The notes under the pieces: generated by a model | Databases searched by the model: none | What the model was told of the DNA's origin: nothing | The model's input: the letters and a program-made list of their open reading frames with translations, nothing else | Position numbers and translations under genes: made by a program | DNA from: an uncultured archaeon | GTDB lineage: Archaea > Nanobdellota > Nanobdellia > Woesearchaeales > ARS49 | Assembly: GCA_902385765.1 (NCBI GenBank) | Contig: CABMGU010000077.1 | Span: 1-56,920 of the forward strand | Length of the DNA stretch: 56,920 nt | Direction of reading: 5' to 3' | In this document: positions 14,908 to 22,894 of the stretch, one piece after another | Position numbering within the stretch: position 1 is the first letter of the stretch | Layout of the letters: the number at the start of each line of letters is the position of its first letter

Positions 14908-16346
14908 GTTTTTATCCCTTCAAGTTTTTTGTTGCCTAGTTTTGCGAGTGTGCTTTGTATTATTTTTGGTTTTATTTCTGCTCCTGCGAACAGTTTTTCG
15001 AGTTTTTCCTTTATTTTTTTGTCTGATACAAAATAAAGTTCTACTTTGTTCTTTTTTAAGACTACCTGTGCTTCTTTGACCTCTGGCAATGACAATGCTT
15101 TTTCTCTTATTGCAGCTAAATTCACTCTTGTTCCTTTTACTTTCTCTTCAACCATTCCTGTCAGTTTTAATTGTGCTTCTACTTCTCTTATTCTGTTGAT
15201 TCCGTATATTCTCATTGCGTTCAGCTGGCAGTTTGGGCATTTCTCGTTTACAACTCGTTCATACTTGTCTCCTACGAAGTAGCCTGCCAGCAGTGTTCCT
15301 GCGCCGTCTATGTTCCAGCTTGCTGCGTACCCGTTTTCTGAGAAGTTCCATTCGTCTATGAGTTCTTCTGTCGCGTGGCTTACGCTTACTGTTCTTACTA
15401 TGGTGCTTAGTGGCGCGATGTGGTGGAATCCGCTTCCTGGACAGCATTCTGGCATTAGTGCTTCTTTTAGTTCGCTTGCGCCGTAAAAATCAAGTACTGT
15501 TGCTTCTTTTACTCCGACTTTTCTTGCCAGTTCTGCTATTTTGTCTCTTTCTGGCTCGTGCATTTTTTGTGCGCTGTTTACAAATAGTACTTTTTCAGGG
15601 AGTGTGATTTTTTTCTCTATTGCCATTGGCAGGAATCGGTTTCTCAGGTAATCGCTCATTCCGCATATTATGTTTGGTTTTGTTTTGCCTGCGAGTGCTA
15701 TGAGTCTTTCTGTTGGCATTGCTCCTCCTGCTGCCGTGCATAAGTTCAAATCCGCGTTCAGGTCCAGCGCGTGGTGTACTGCGTGCCAGCCGAGGTGTGG
15801 CGCGTATGGGAAGACGTTCATTCCGATTTTTTGTTCTGCATCAAATTTAGGTAATATGAGCTCTCCAACTATTTTCAGCACGCCCATTAGTGTGTCAAAT
15901 TTTTGTTCTGCTGTTAGCATAACCGGCACAGGATTTCCTGTTTCTGTTCCTCCTGAGAATATGAGCATTTTTGGCGCGTAATATTTTTGTAGAATTTCTT
16001 TTTTATGGAGTGATAATAGCACGTGTGCTGCTGCTCCGTATTCGTCCTGGTTGTCAAGGTAGGCTATGTGGTTTGCGAGTATTGTTTTTATGTCTGGTTC
16101 GACTATGAAATCTTCTGGTTTTTTCATGTATGTTGCTTTTTTTATCAGCGGGAGTCCTTTGTCGTGCCAGTCTTCTATTTTTGTCATGTTGAACGGGTCT
16201 ATTCCGTATTTTTTGAACAGTTCTGCATAGAATGGGACGTATGGCAGCATATACCTGCAGGTTGCTTTGAATCTTAGGTCTTGTATTCTTTTTATTTTTT
16301 CAAAGCTGTATTTTCTTAGCTGTTCTATTGTGAAGTATTCATGCAA
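14904..16346 (-). CDS. Phenylacetate-CoA ligase/CapK-like adenylate-forming enzyme
   Basis: 480 residues. Resembles the PaaK/CapK group of adenylate-forming ligases: an N-terminal PFYAELFKKYGIDP segment typical of the group, an SGGTETGNPVPV phosphate-binding loop (about residue 131), FYGASELKEAL near 290 (the YGxxE motif), and a C-terminal subdomain with CPNCQ (a zinc-knuckle pair) and a probable catalytic Lys near the end. Family members activate carboxylic acids as acyl-AMP and pass them to CoA or a carrier. It overlaps acdA by 4 bases and the acyltransferase gene by 8, so the three are translated from one message. Confidence 0.8.
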   Translation of the reverse strand: MHEYFTIEQLRKYSFEKIKRIQDLRFKATCRYMLPYVPFYAELFKKYGIDPFNMTKIEDWHDKGLPLIKKATYMKKPEDFIVEPDIKTILANHIAYLDNQDEYGAAAHVLLSLHKKEILQKYYAPKMLIFSGGTETGNPVPVMLTAEQKFDTLMGVLKIVGELILPKFDAEQKIGMNVFPYAPHLGWHAVHHALDLNADLNLCTAAGGAMPTERLIALAGKTKPNIICGMSDYLRNRFLPMAIEKKITLPEKVLFVNSAQKMHEPERDKIAELARKVGVKEATVLDFYGASELKEALMPECCPGSGFHHIAPLSTIVRTVSVSHATEELIDEWNFSENGYAASWNIDGAGTLLAGYFVGDKYERVVNEKCPNCQLNAMRIYGINRIREVEAQLKLTGMVEEKVKGTRVNLAAIREKALSLPEVKEAQVVLKKNKVELYFVSDKKIKEKLEKLFAGAEIKPKIIQSTLAKLGNKKLEGIKT

Positions 16347-16920
16347 GTTTTTTCACCTCACTCCAGATTGTCTTGATTGTTTCTCGTATTGTTTTCTTTG
16401 TCGGCTTTGCCGTGAATTTCATCGGCTTTCCTATTTTTATTACGATGTTTTTCTTGAAATTCGGCATCAGTTCGTGCCTGTTCCAGAATTTGTATGTTTG
16501 TATTCCTACCGGCACTATTGGTGCTTTTGTCAGCAATGCTAATGCTCCCAACCCTGTATGTTCTAATGGCTGTACTTTTCCGTCTGGTGTTCTTCCTCCT
16601 TCCGGGAATATTCCGAGGCATTTGCCCTGGCGTATTGCTCTTAATCCTTTTTTCAAGCTCCCGTTCACTCTTATCGCGCCGAAGTGTTCAAATAACGGGT
16701 CCCATAATGGTCCTGTGAATTTTTCATTTGTTGTGAAGAAGCATAGTTGTTTGTCTTTGTACCAGGCTACCAGGAACATCAGTATTATTCCGTCTATGTA
16801 GCTTTGGTGGTTTGCTGCTATTATGAATGGCTTGTTTGGCAGGTTGTCTATTCCTTCAATTTTTTTGATGAACGTCCATAGTATTGGCCAGAAGATTATT
16901 TTGCTGATCGGGTATGCCAT
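16339..16920 (-). CDS. PlsC-type acyltransferase
   Basis: 193 residues with an N-terminal membrane-associating helix. Block I NHQSYID (N37, H38, D43) carries the catalytic H-x4-D, and FPEGGRT (105-111) is block III; FGAIRVNGS is the intermediate block. Family members transfer acyl chains from acyl-CoA or acyl carrier to lysophosphatidic acid or related alcohols. It heads an operon with an adenylate-forming ligase and ADP-forming acyl-CoA synthetase alpha. Presence in an archaeon, whose core lipids are isoprenoid ethers, is unexpected: the acceptor could be a glycolipid, protein or minor ester lipid. Confidence 0.92.
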   Translation of the reverse strand: MAYPISKIIFWPILWTFIKKIEGIDNLPNKPFIIAANHQSYIDGIILMFLVAWYKDKQLCFFTTNEKFTGPLWDPLFEHFGAIRVNGSLKKGLRAIRQGKCLGIFPEGGRTPDGKVQPLEHTGLGALALLTKAPIVPVGIQTYKFWNRHELMPNFKKNIVIKIGKPMKFTAKPTKKTIRETIKTIWSEVKKLA

Positions 16921-16960
16921 TATGAACCTCTTTTTGCTATTATTGGCTTAATCAGGTAAC

Positions 16961-16969
16961 ATTTAAAAA
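16961..16969 (+). promoter_or_regulatory. TATA box of the acdB transcript
   Basis: ATTTAAAAA centred about 27 bases before the ATG at 16992, not before the acdB ATG at 17030. The transcript is therefore expected to begin at or near 16992 and to carry the 13-codon reading frame described next. Confidence 0.5.
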
Positions 16970-16991
16970 CGTTCTCTTATACATTTGGGTT

Positions 16992-17033
16992 ATGAGTAAA
17001 AAAGAGGTTTTTGCCTGGGGCATTAAGAAATGA
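16992..17033 (+). CDS. 13-codon leader ORF overlapping acdB start (or frameshifted acdB N-terminus)
   Basis: ATG at 16992 opens a frame of 13 codons (MSKKEVFAWGIKK) that ends in TGA at 17031, overlapping the acdB ATG at 17030 as ATGA. It lies where the TATA box predicts the 5' end of the mRNA. Two readings are possible: a short coupled leader peptide, or the true N-terminus of the beta subunit with a -1 shift at AAGAAATGA, because beta subunits in this family usually have 20-30 residues before the segment with which the 17030 frame begins. Confidence 0.35.
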   Translation: MSKKEVFAWGIKK

Positions 17034-17629
17034 TGGCTGATGAAGCATTATCAAAACTGAATATTCCTGCTGCCAAGTTTGAGGTTGCTGATTCTTTGAA
17101 AACAGTAGAAAGAATTGCTAAAGGTCTTGGTTTTCCTGTTGTTCTGAAGCTTTTATCTCCTGAAGTTGTTCACAAAACCGAAGCAGGAGGTGTGAAGATT
17201 GTTCACGATCTTGCTGAGCTGCGCGAGACTGCTTCAAGGTTTTTGGAGCAGGGTAAAGTGCTTGTTATGGAGCATTGTTCTGGTGTTGAGATGTTTTTGG
17301 GCATTAAGAAAGACCCTACTTTCGGTCACGTTCTTCTTGCAGGTGTTGGTGGTATTTTTGTTGAGGTTTACAAGGATATCGCGTTCAGGGTTTGTCCCAT
17401 TAATGGAAGGGATGCTGAGCTTATGCTTGGTGAATTGCGTGGAAAGGCTTTGCTTGAAGGCATCCGTGGTCAGAAGCCCGTTAATATGAAAGCACTGGTT
17501 GATGCTATGGTCAGATTGTCGAAACTGCCTGAAAAATTGCCGAATCTTGAAGAGCTTGACATTAATCCGCTGTTTGTTAATGAGAAGGATGCAAAGGCTG
17601 CTGATGCGCGTATTGTGCTAAAAGGTTAG
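17030..17629 (+). CDS. acdB: ADP-forming acyl-CoA synthetase, beta subunit (ATP-grasp)
   Basis: 199 residues, about 30 shorter at the N-terminus than typical archaeal beta subunits (about 230). ATP-grasp features: GFPVVLKLLSPEVVHKTEAGGV (Lys and the swinging-loop His of VVHKTE), FGHVLLAGVGGIFVE, DIAFRVCPI, and LEELDINPLFV, which supplies the Mg-binding Asp/Asn. It pairs with the alpha subunit at 13531-14907, encoded divergently across the acyl operon. It makes ATP from ADP and phosphate while releasing the acid from acyl-CoA. See the leader ORF at 16992 for the start problem. Confidence 0.9.
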   Translation: MMADEALSKLNIPAAKFEVADSLKTVERIAKGLGFPVVLKLLSPEVVHKTEAGGVKIVHDLAELRETASRFLEQGKVLVMEHCSGVEMFLGIKKDPTFGHVLLAGVGGIFVEVYKDIAFRVCPINGRDAELMLGELRGKALLEGIRGQKPVNMKALVDAMVRLSKLPEKLPNLEELDINPLFVNEKDAKAADARIVLKG

Positions 17630-17660
17630 CTTTTTATAGGACTGCTTTTTCCCCCGTTTT

Positions 17661-18164
17661 ATGACTGAAAATGCAGTAAAACCGGTAATCTATTCTTTTT
17701 CGCTCGCGTATGATTTAGAGAAGAACAGGTTTGTCCAGCATCGTATTTACGTGAGTCCTGATCGGGATTATGGAGAGGAGATTCCTAATATCGGCCCGAA
17801 AAGAGATTTGGGCGTTATTGCCTTTTCAGAACGTAAGACGCCTCAGGAAATGGATAGCAAAGAGCTCTGGCTTCCTGGCAGAAAACCTCTTTCTGCTTTC
17901 AGGTCTAATGTTGACCGCGTCTGGAAAGATCTTTTTTCACTTTTGAGGGAGCAGGAACATTTGGCTATGAGAACTCCTCTTTGGTCTGAAAATCCCACGG
18001 ATTATTGCCCTGTATGTATACGCGGTGTCGGTTATTTCCACAAGTTTCAGGCAAGAGAAGGTTCTGATCTTGTGGCCTGCCTTCCTGATATTGATGAGAT
18101 TTGTAGTGACATGCTTGACCTGAGGTCTTATTCTAAGATGTTTGAGAATCGCAGAAAGTCTTAG
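17661..18164 (+). CDS. Hypothetical protein with a CPVC motif
   Basis: 167 residues, soluble, no signal peptide. The N-terminal half looks like beta strands (VIYSFSLAYDLEKNRFVQHR), with conserved-looking charged loops, and YCPVCIRGVGYFHKF near residue 115 holds a C-x2-C without an obvious second pair. It follows acdB by 31 bases on the same strand and may be cotranscribed. The 3' end overlaps a convergent small secreted protein gene by 32 bases. No family recognised. Confidence 0.65.
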   Translation: MTENAVKPVIYSFSLAYDLEKNRFVQHRIYVSPDRDYGEEIPNIGPKRDLGVIAFSERKTPQEMDSKELWLPGRKPLSAFRSNVDRVWKDLFSLLREQEHLAMRTPLWSENPTDYCPVCIRGVGYFHKFQAREGSDLVACLPDIDEICSDMLDLRSYSKMFENRRKS

Positions 18165-18339
18165 GAATGGTTATATTTCCGCATACGCATTCTTTTTCGT
18201 TGCAATTGCATAATTCGTTGTTTGCATAGCAGTTTATTGCTGCACTGCCTGTCATTCCTCTTATTTCCGGCTGTGAGAACAGCGTGACTCCGACAAGAAT
18301 GCCAAGGCATAATGCTGCCAACAGAATTGTGTATTTCAT
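18133..18339 (-). CDS. Small cysteine-rich exported protein
   Basis: 68 residues: one N-terminal transmembrane/signal helix (YTILLAALCLGILVGVTLF), then SQPEIRGMTGSA and a compact Cys-rich domain (C-x6-C-x-C-x4-C-x-C-x9-C spacing) ending near the C-terminus. Six close cysteines outside the membrane suggest disulfides or a bound metal. It shares with four other exported proteins here a Thr-Gly pair a few residues after the membrane helix. Overlap with the convergent gene is only 32 bases, and the clear signal plus Cys pattern support it being real. Confidence 0.65.
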   Translation of the reverse strand: MKYTILLAALCLGILVGVTLFSQPEIRGMTGSAAINCYANNELCNCNEKECVCGNITIPKTFCDSQTS

Positions 18340-18444
18340 TATGAAATGGATTTCTTGCCTGTTGATAAATATTTTGTAGATTTATCACAATAAAGCTTAA
18401 ATACTTCAATTATCTAATTGTCTACATTAAAATTGGTGAGGGGC

Positions 18445-18588
18445 ATGAAAGCTAAATACCGTTGTGGCAGTTGCAATTGGAAGTTTACAAGGAATTACCA
18501 GCCGAACTTGTGCCCGTATTGTGGCAAAGCCGCTATTGCTGTTGATTCCACTCAGGCAGCTGACGATTTATTGAAAGAAATTGAATAA
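18445..18588 (+). CDS. Small zinc-ribbon protein
   Basis: 47 residues starting MKAKYRCGSCNWKF. C7-x2-C10 and C23-x2-C26 (LCPYCGK) form a classic zinc ribbon, followed by an acidic helical tail (DDLLKEIE). The ATG at 18445 is preceded by GGTGAGGGG, a strong Shine-Dalgarno-like stretch. Similar mini zinc ribbons accompany archaeal transcription and RNA-processing factors, but the partner cannot be told from sequence. Confidence 0.75.
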   Translation: MKAKYRCGSCNWKFTRNYQPNLCPYCGKAAIAVDSTQAADDLLKEIE

Positions 18589-18603
18589 ATAAAAAAATAT
18601 AAT

Positions 18604-19776
18604 TTATTCTTCTGGTTGAGGTTGTGCTATCTCTGCTTCTTCAGTTGTCGTGTTGCCTGTTATTTTTTCTCCTGAAGTGAGGTTTTCGTAGACGAATGTT
18701 TTTCCCTGTTGTTTGTACGCGTTTTCAATCAACGGCACGCTTCTGAATACAAACATTCCGTCTTTTTCCTGTGTGCCTACTGCCTGCCAGGCAACTTCAA
18801 AGTTCGGATATGCTGATGCTTCTTTTGACAGGAGTACTGTCGGTATCAGGTCTATTGCATATTTCTTTGCAAGCATTTTTCCTTTTGTGCTTGCGACATC
18901 AACTGTTTCTTCTGTTTTGATCTGCATGTTGATGTTCTGCTGGAACAGTTCCTTTATCACGCTCGCATTATAGCATTCTGTGCAGTTTTTGTCTGAAAGG
19001 ACTATCAGGCTTACCAGTCCTTCTGTCTTGCCTGTGCTTACGTTGATGTACGGCGGGTTTAATGTCCTTAAAACCAGTTTTCCGTCGCTTTCCTTTGTGC
19101 CTACCTGATCCCATACCTGTGTTATTACGTCATAGTCAAGCGCATCCTTGCTGAATATTATGGTTGGCACTTTTCCAATCTTGTAGTTTGCAATCAGGAG
19201 TTTTCCTTCATCGCTTTTTGCTTCTACTGTCTTTTGTTCGGCTATTTTGACGCCTGCCGCTTCTAATTGCTGCAGGAGCAGTTTTACGTCAAAGCATTCT
19301 GTGCATGCCGGCTCTTCCAGAACTATTACGCTGACTTTTCCCTTGATTTTTTTGGTTGCAACGTCGTAGTATGGTGCTGGCGTTTTTGCGAATACCAGGG
19401 CATCTTCTATCTGGTCGAAGTTTGGTATTGTCAGGTTTGTTATGTCTCCTGTTATGAGTACTGCAGGCAGCTTGCTTAAATTGTATTTTTCGATTAGTTC
19501 TGCTGAATCTGCTATGCTCAGTTCTTTGACTTCTTTCACTTTGAGCGTTTTTTGCTGTTTTATGAAATCGACTGCCATGCTGATGTTGAAGCATTCTTTG
19601 CAGTCAGTGCCGAGAAGGTTTATTGTGACTTCTTTTTCAGTTACTGTTATTTCTGCCGGCTTTTCTTTCGTAGTCGGCGTTGATATCATGAAGTACAGTC
19701 CGACGGCTATTGCTATCACTACTATCACTATCAGATATGTGTTAAAGTTTGATGATTTTTCTTTTTTCATTTGCAT
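18604..19776 (-). CDS. Membrane-anchored protein with three thioredoxin-like domains
   Basis: 390 residues: N-terminal transmembrane helix (YLIVIVVIAIAVGLYFMI), then three repeats of about 100 residues, each with a beta strand leading into a C-x-E-C motif: TDCKECF (about 57-63), PACTECF (about 155) and KNCTECY (about 258), each followed about 45 residues later by a cis-Pro strand (LPAVLI, VPTIIF, IPTVLL). The C-terminus is an acidic Pro/Gln tail. Predicted external dithiol-disulfide exchange or metal-handling protein. The invariant Glu between the cysteines is unlike the CGPC or CPHC of ordinary thioredoxin and DsbA. Start at M1 or M3. Confidence 0.85.
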   Translation of the reverse strand: MQMKKEKSSNFNTYLIVIVVIAIAVGLYFMISTPTTKEKPAEITVTEKEVTINLLGTDCKECFNISMAVDFIKQQKTLKVKEVKELSIADSAELIEKYNLSKLPAVLITGDITNLTIPNFDQIEDALVFAKTPAPYYDVATKKIKGKVSVIVLEEPACTECFDVKLLLQQLEAAGVKIAEQKTVEAKSDEGKLLIANYKIGKVPTIIFSKDALDYDVITQVWDQVGTKESDGKLVLRTLNPPYINVSTGKTEGLVSLIVLSDKNCTECYNASVIKELFQQNINMQIKTEETVDVASTKGKMLAKKYAIDLIPTVLLSKEASAYPNFEVAWQAVGTQEKDGMFVFRSVPLIENAYKQQGKTFVYENLTSGEKITGNTTTEEAEIAQPQPEE

Positions 19777-19904
19777 CCCCTCAAGCGGTTTTCTCTATAA
19801 CTGGTATTTATGCTTTTGCCCTTTTTAGTACGAAAATTTATCCCAGTCTGGTGTCGAAATTAAAACTCTAAACCTTTAAATACCAATCATCTACTACTTT
19901 TATT

Positions 19905-21605
19905 ATGGACTCTGCTTTGAAATCAAGTGCAAGAAAGTATGCTTTGGATAATGCCAGAAAGTACAACGGCGTTCCTAATATGGGTTCTGTTATTGGCAAG
20001 ATTCTTTCAGAGCGCCCCGAGCTTAAAGCAGAATTGAAGGCTTTGTCTCCTGAAATAAAGAAAATCTGTGATGAAGTGCGCTTGATGCCGATTGAAGCGC
20101 AGGTTGCAGAGCTTGAAAAGATTGCTCCTGAACTGCTGGTTGAAAAAAAGATTGTTGAGGAAAAGAAGCTTAAGCCATTGCAGGATATGGAAAAAGGAAA
20201 GGTTGTGATGCGTCTTGCTCCCTCGCCTTCTGGTCCGATGCATATCGGTCATGCAATTGTTTTTTGTCTATCTCATCTCTACTGCAAGGAATATTCAGGC
20301 AAGCTTATCTTGCGCATTGAGGATACTAATCCTGAGGAGATTTATGAGCCTGCTTACAAGATGGATGAGGTTGATTTGAACTGGCTTACTGACAACTGCA
20401 TCCATCAGATGGTTATTCAGAGCGACCGTTTGGAAACTTATTACGATTATGCTGAACAGCTGATTAACAAGGGCAAGGCATACATTTGCACTTGTTCTTC
20501 TGAGATGTTCAGGAATCTTTCGCTGAAGATGAAGCCCTGCCCGTGCCGTGATTTGCCTGTAAAAGAGCACTTAACTCGCTGGGATAAGATGTTTGTTGAG
20601 TATGAGCCTGGTCAGGCTGTTGTTAGGATTAAGACAGATATCAATGACCCAAATCCTGCAATGCGTGATTGGCCTGCATTAAGGATAAATCATAACATTC
20701 ATCCAAGGACTAAGGATAAATACAAGGTTTGGCCTTTGATGAATTTTTCTGTTGCTGTTGATGACCACGATTTGGGTGTTACGCATACGATTCGTGGCAA
20801 GGATCACGTTGACAATGCAAAGCGCCAGCAGCACATTTATGATTTCTTTGGCTGGAAGGCTCCTGTTCATGCTTATTTGGGCAGGATGAATTTTGAGGGT
20901 ATTGAATTGTCAAAGAGAAAAACAAAGGCAGCCATTGAGCGCGGCGAGTTTGATGACTGGGATGATATCCGTTTGCCTTTCCTTGCTGCTTTGCGACGTC
21001 GTGGTTTCCAGGCTGGCGCTTTCCAGAGTTTTGCCCGTGATATGGGTGTTGGCTTGAATGACAAGACAGTTCCTATTGCTGATTTTTTCAAGAGTTTGGA
21101 AGCTCACAATCGTGACATCATAGACCCGATTGCCAATCGTTATTTTTTTGTGTGGGATCCTGTTAAAATCACGGTTAAGGATGCTCCTGCTTTGTCTGTT
21201 CAGATTCCTTTGCATCCTGATTTTGCTGACAGGGGCAAAAGGACTTTTGAGACTAAGACTGACTTTTATATTTCAAAGGACGACCTTGCTGTTATCAGGG
21301 CTAACAAGCTTTACCGCTTGAAGGACTGCTTGAATTTCTCAAAGAAAGATAAGGATTATGTTTTTGACAGCAGTGAGTATGAAAAGTTCCACGAGAAAGG
21401 AACTGCTACGATGCACTGGTTGCCTGCTGAGGAGAAAATGTTGGACGTCGAGGTTTTGATGCCTGACAAGACGCTAAGGAAAGGTTACGGCGAGCCTGCT
21501 TTGAAAAATCTGAATGTTGGCGATATCGTGCAGCTCGAACGTTTTGGTTTCTGCAGGCTGGACCAGATTGGCAGGAAGTTGGTGTTCTGGTTTGCGCACA
21601 AATGA
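19905..21605 (+). CDS. gltX: Glutamyl-tRNA synthetase (archaeal type)
   Basis: 566 residues. Class I synthetase: PSPSGPMHIGHA (HIGH at 113-116), RIEDTNPE (substrate Glu/ATP contacts) and ELSKRKTK as the KMSKS-like loop; the anticodon-binding part is the beta-barrel type of archaeal/eukaryal GluRS/GlnRS, not the bacterial helical type. In archaea without GlnRS this enzyme also makes Glu-tRNA-Gln for GatDE or GatCAB. The N-terminal about 100 residues are the helical extension common to archaeal GluRS. TATA-like CTTTAAATACC lies about 30 bases before the ATG. Its stop overlaps the next start (ATGA). Confidence 0.97.
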   Translation: MDSALKSSARKYALDNARKYNGVPNMGSVIGKILSERPELKAELKALSPEIKKICDEVRLMPIEAQVAELEKIAPELLVEKKIVEEKKLKPLQDMEKGKVVMRLAPSPSGPMHIGHAIVFCLSHLYCKEYSGKLILRIEDTNPEEIYEPAYKMDEVDLNWLTDNCIHQMVIQSDRLETYYDYAEQLINKGKAYICTCSSEMFRNLSLKMKPCPCRDLPVKEHLTRWDKMFVEYEPGQAVVRIKTDINDPNPAMRDWPALRINHNIHPRTKDKYKVWPLMNFSVAVDDHDLGVTHTIRGKDHVDNAKRQQHIYDFFGWKAPVHAYLGRMNFEGIELSKRKTKAAIERGEFDDWDDIRLPFLAALRRRGFQAGAFQSFARDMGVGLNDKTVPIADFFKSLEAHNRDIIDPIANRYFFVWDPVKITVKDAPALSVQIPLHPDFADRGKRTFETKTDFYISKDDLAVIRANKLYRLKDCLNFSKKDKDYVFDSSEYEKFHEKGTATMHWLPAEEKMLDVEVLMPDKTLRKGYGEPALKNLNVGDIVQLERFGFCRLDQIGRKLVFWFAHK

Positions 21606-22072
21606 TAGAGCCCGGTATTGCTTTCGGCAATTACTTCAAATTGAGCGAGATTATAGTTCAAAAGAGACTTATTGCCAAAAAAGTTGTTTTTGAATTTCAG
21701 GAAGGTTTTGTTTTGGCTGATGGAAAAATTGTTCAGGGCTTGAAGATTGTTGATTCTAACGCGTTCATCAAGGGAGTGCATTATACTTCCTGGGAGAATG
21801 CCACCCAAATAAGGTCCATTAATGGTATTTTGTCATCGTTGGATGACCCATTTGTTTATCTTGCTCCAAGAGGGGCTATGCAGGACTGGCCTGAGGAAGA
21901 GATTTGCAGGGAATTGGGTGCGCATTCTGCTAACACAGAAATCTTGATTGAGCTTGTTGTTCCGATTGAGAGAGTTTGGATTAAGGCTTCAAGGCGTATT
22001 GTTCATTTTGCTATTGAGGGCGATCTGGTTTCAGAGTTTATTTCTGATTTGAGGATTCAACGTCGCAAATGA
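21602..22072 (+). CDS. Possible ADP-ribosyltransferase-fold (HYD1-like) protein
   Basis: 156 residues, soluble. Central GVHYTSWENATQIRSING (H60, Y61, T62) followed by VYLAP about 26 residues later and strand TEILIELVV with Glu (about 112-118): this H-Y-T, vY, E order resembles ADP-ribosyltransferase domains of the Tox-ART-HYD1 and KptA-like groups. The NAD-binding His and the second Tyr are present; the catalytic Glu assignment is tentative. It overlaps gltX by 4 bases, so it is coupled to it, and overlaps by 16 bases the convergent gene for a NADAR-like protein. It could be a toxin, an RNA-modifying enzyme, or a catalytically dead relative. Confidence 0.5.
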   Translation: MIEPGIAFGNYFKLSEIIVQKRLIAKKVVFEFQEGFVLADGKIVQGLKIVDSNAFIKGVHYTSWENATQIRSINGILSSLDDPFVYLAPRGAMQDWPEEEICRELGAHSANTEILIELVVPIERVWIKASRRIVHFAIEGDLVSEFISDLRIQRRK

Positions 22073-22818
22073 TGATATTTATCAACACGGTCTGTATCAA
22101 TCCCTGCTTGTTTAATCACTTCTAATGCAAAACTTTGTTTTTTCGTATCAGGGCTGAAAAGATACGCAAAGGTTATGACTTCGTCAAGAATATGCCTGTC
22201 CTCAAATGAAAGGGTGTTGTAATAATCAACAAGAGCGTTAACCTGTTCGTGGAGGTATGTGAATCGTGATTTTTCTGGGTTTGGCTGGCGGACCGGTTTT
22301 TTTGGTATCGGCGCTTCCTTTATGACGTTTAAAAGGTGCACAAGAATTGCGGAGTGTGCAAGCGGGCGTGTTAGGTCTGTTATGCTGCCGTTCTGCTCCA
22401 CATCGTGTAGTCCAACATCGCCGCCTTGTAATCTGCGCTCAAGGTCAGCCCATGCTGCGGGCAATGCGTTGTTTACGGCGTGATAGATGTATGCTGGCAC
22501 ATAAATTTGCCTTCGTGCTTCTTCATATCCAAGAATGCTGTTGCCGAATTGGTGTCCTTCAGGTTTTCCTTTGCACTTGCAGGGTCTTCCTTTGAAAAGC
22601 GAAGGGTTTGTTTGGCCGTTTATTATTTTGAGTCCCTGCCAGATTCCTTCTACCGAGTCCGCTCTTAATTGTTCTTGCCCGGGAACAGGTATTTGGTAGT
22701 ATGCATTATGTGAAAAGGGGCTGAACAAGTTGTAAGGAGGCCTGCCGTGGCTTGATACGTCTATGCCTGCGCGCGGACTCCATACAAATTCCCCCATGGC
22801 ACATGTTATGTTTTTCAT
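22057..22818 (-). CDS. NADAR-like (DUF6939-like) protein
   Basis: 253 residues from the ATG at 22818, chosen because a minus-strand TATA box (about 22843-22855) lies 25-30 bases before it; longer in-frame starts lie too close to the TATA. The N-terminal domain reads LFSPFSHNAYYQIPVPG then DSVEGIWQGLK, GHQFGNSILGYEEARRQIYVP. The S-V-E-x3-Q-x2-K signature and preceding FSPF match the NADAR/YbiA superfamily, whose members hydrolyse ADP-ribose N-glycosidic bonds. The C-terminal about 100 residues are helical. Function inferred: removal of ADP-ribose or a related ribosyl group. Convergent with the ART-like gene. Confidence 0.6.
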   Translation of the reverse strand: MKNITCAMGEFVWSPRAGIDVSSHGRPPYNLFSPFSHNAYYQIPVPGQEQLRADSVEGIWQGLKIINGQTNPSLFKGRPCKCKGKPEGHQFGNSILGYEEARRQIYVPAYIYHAVNNALPAAWADLERRLQGGDVGLHDVEQNGSITDLTRPLAHSAILVHLLNVIKEAPIPKKPVRQPNPEKSRFTYLHEQVNALVDYYNTLSFEDRHILDEVITFAYLFSPDTKKQSFALEVIKQAGIDTDRVDKYHHLRR

Positions 22819-22894
22819 GTTTATAAGCATTCCCGATAGCATTTATATATGAAAGTTTATAAACATTTCTAAAGTAACTACTTAGTAGAGGTAA

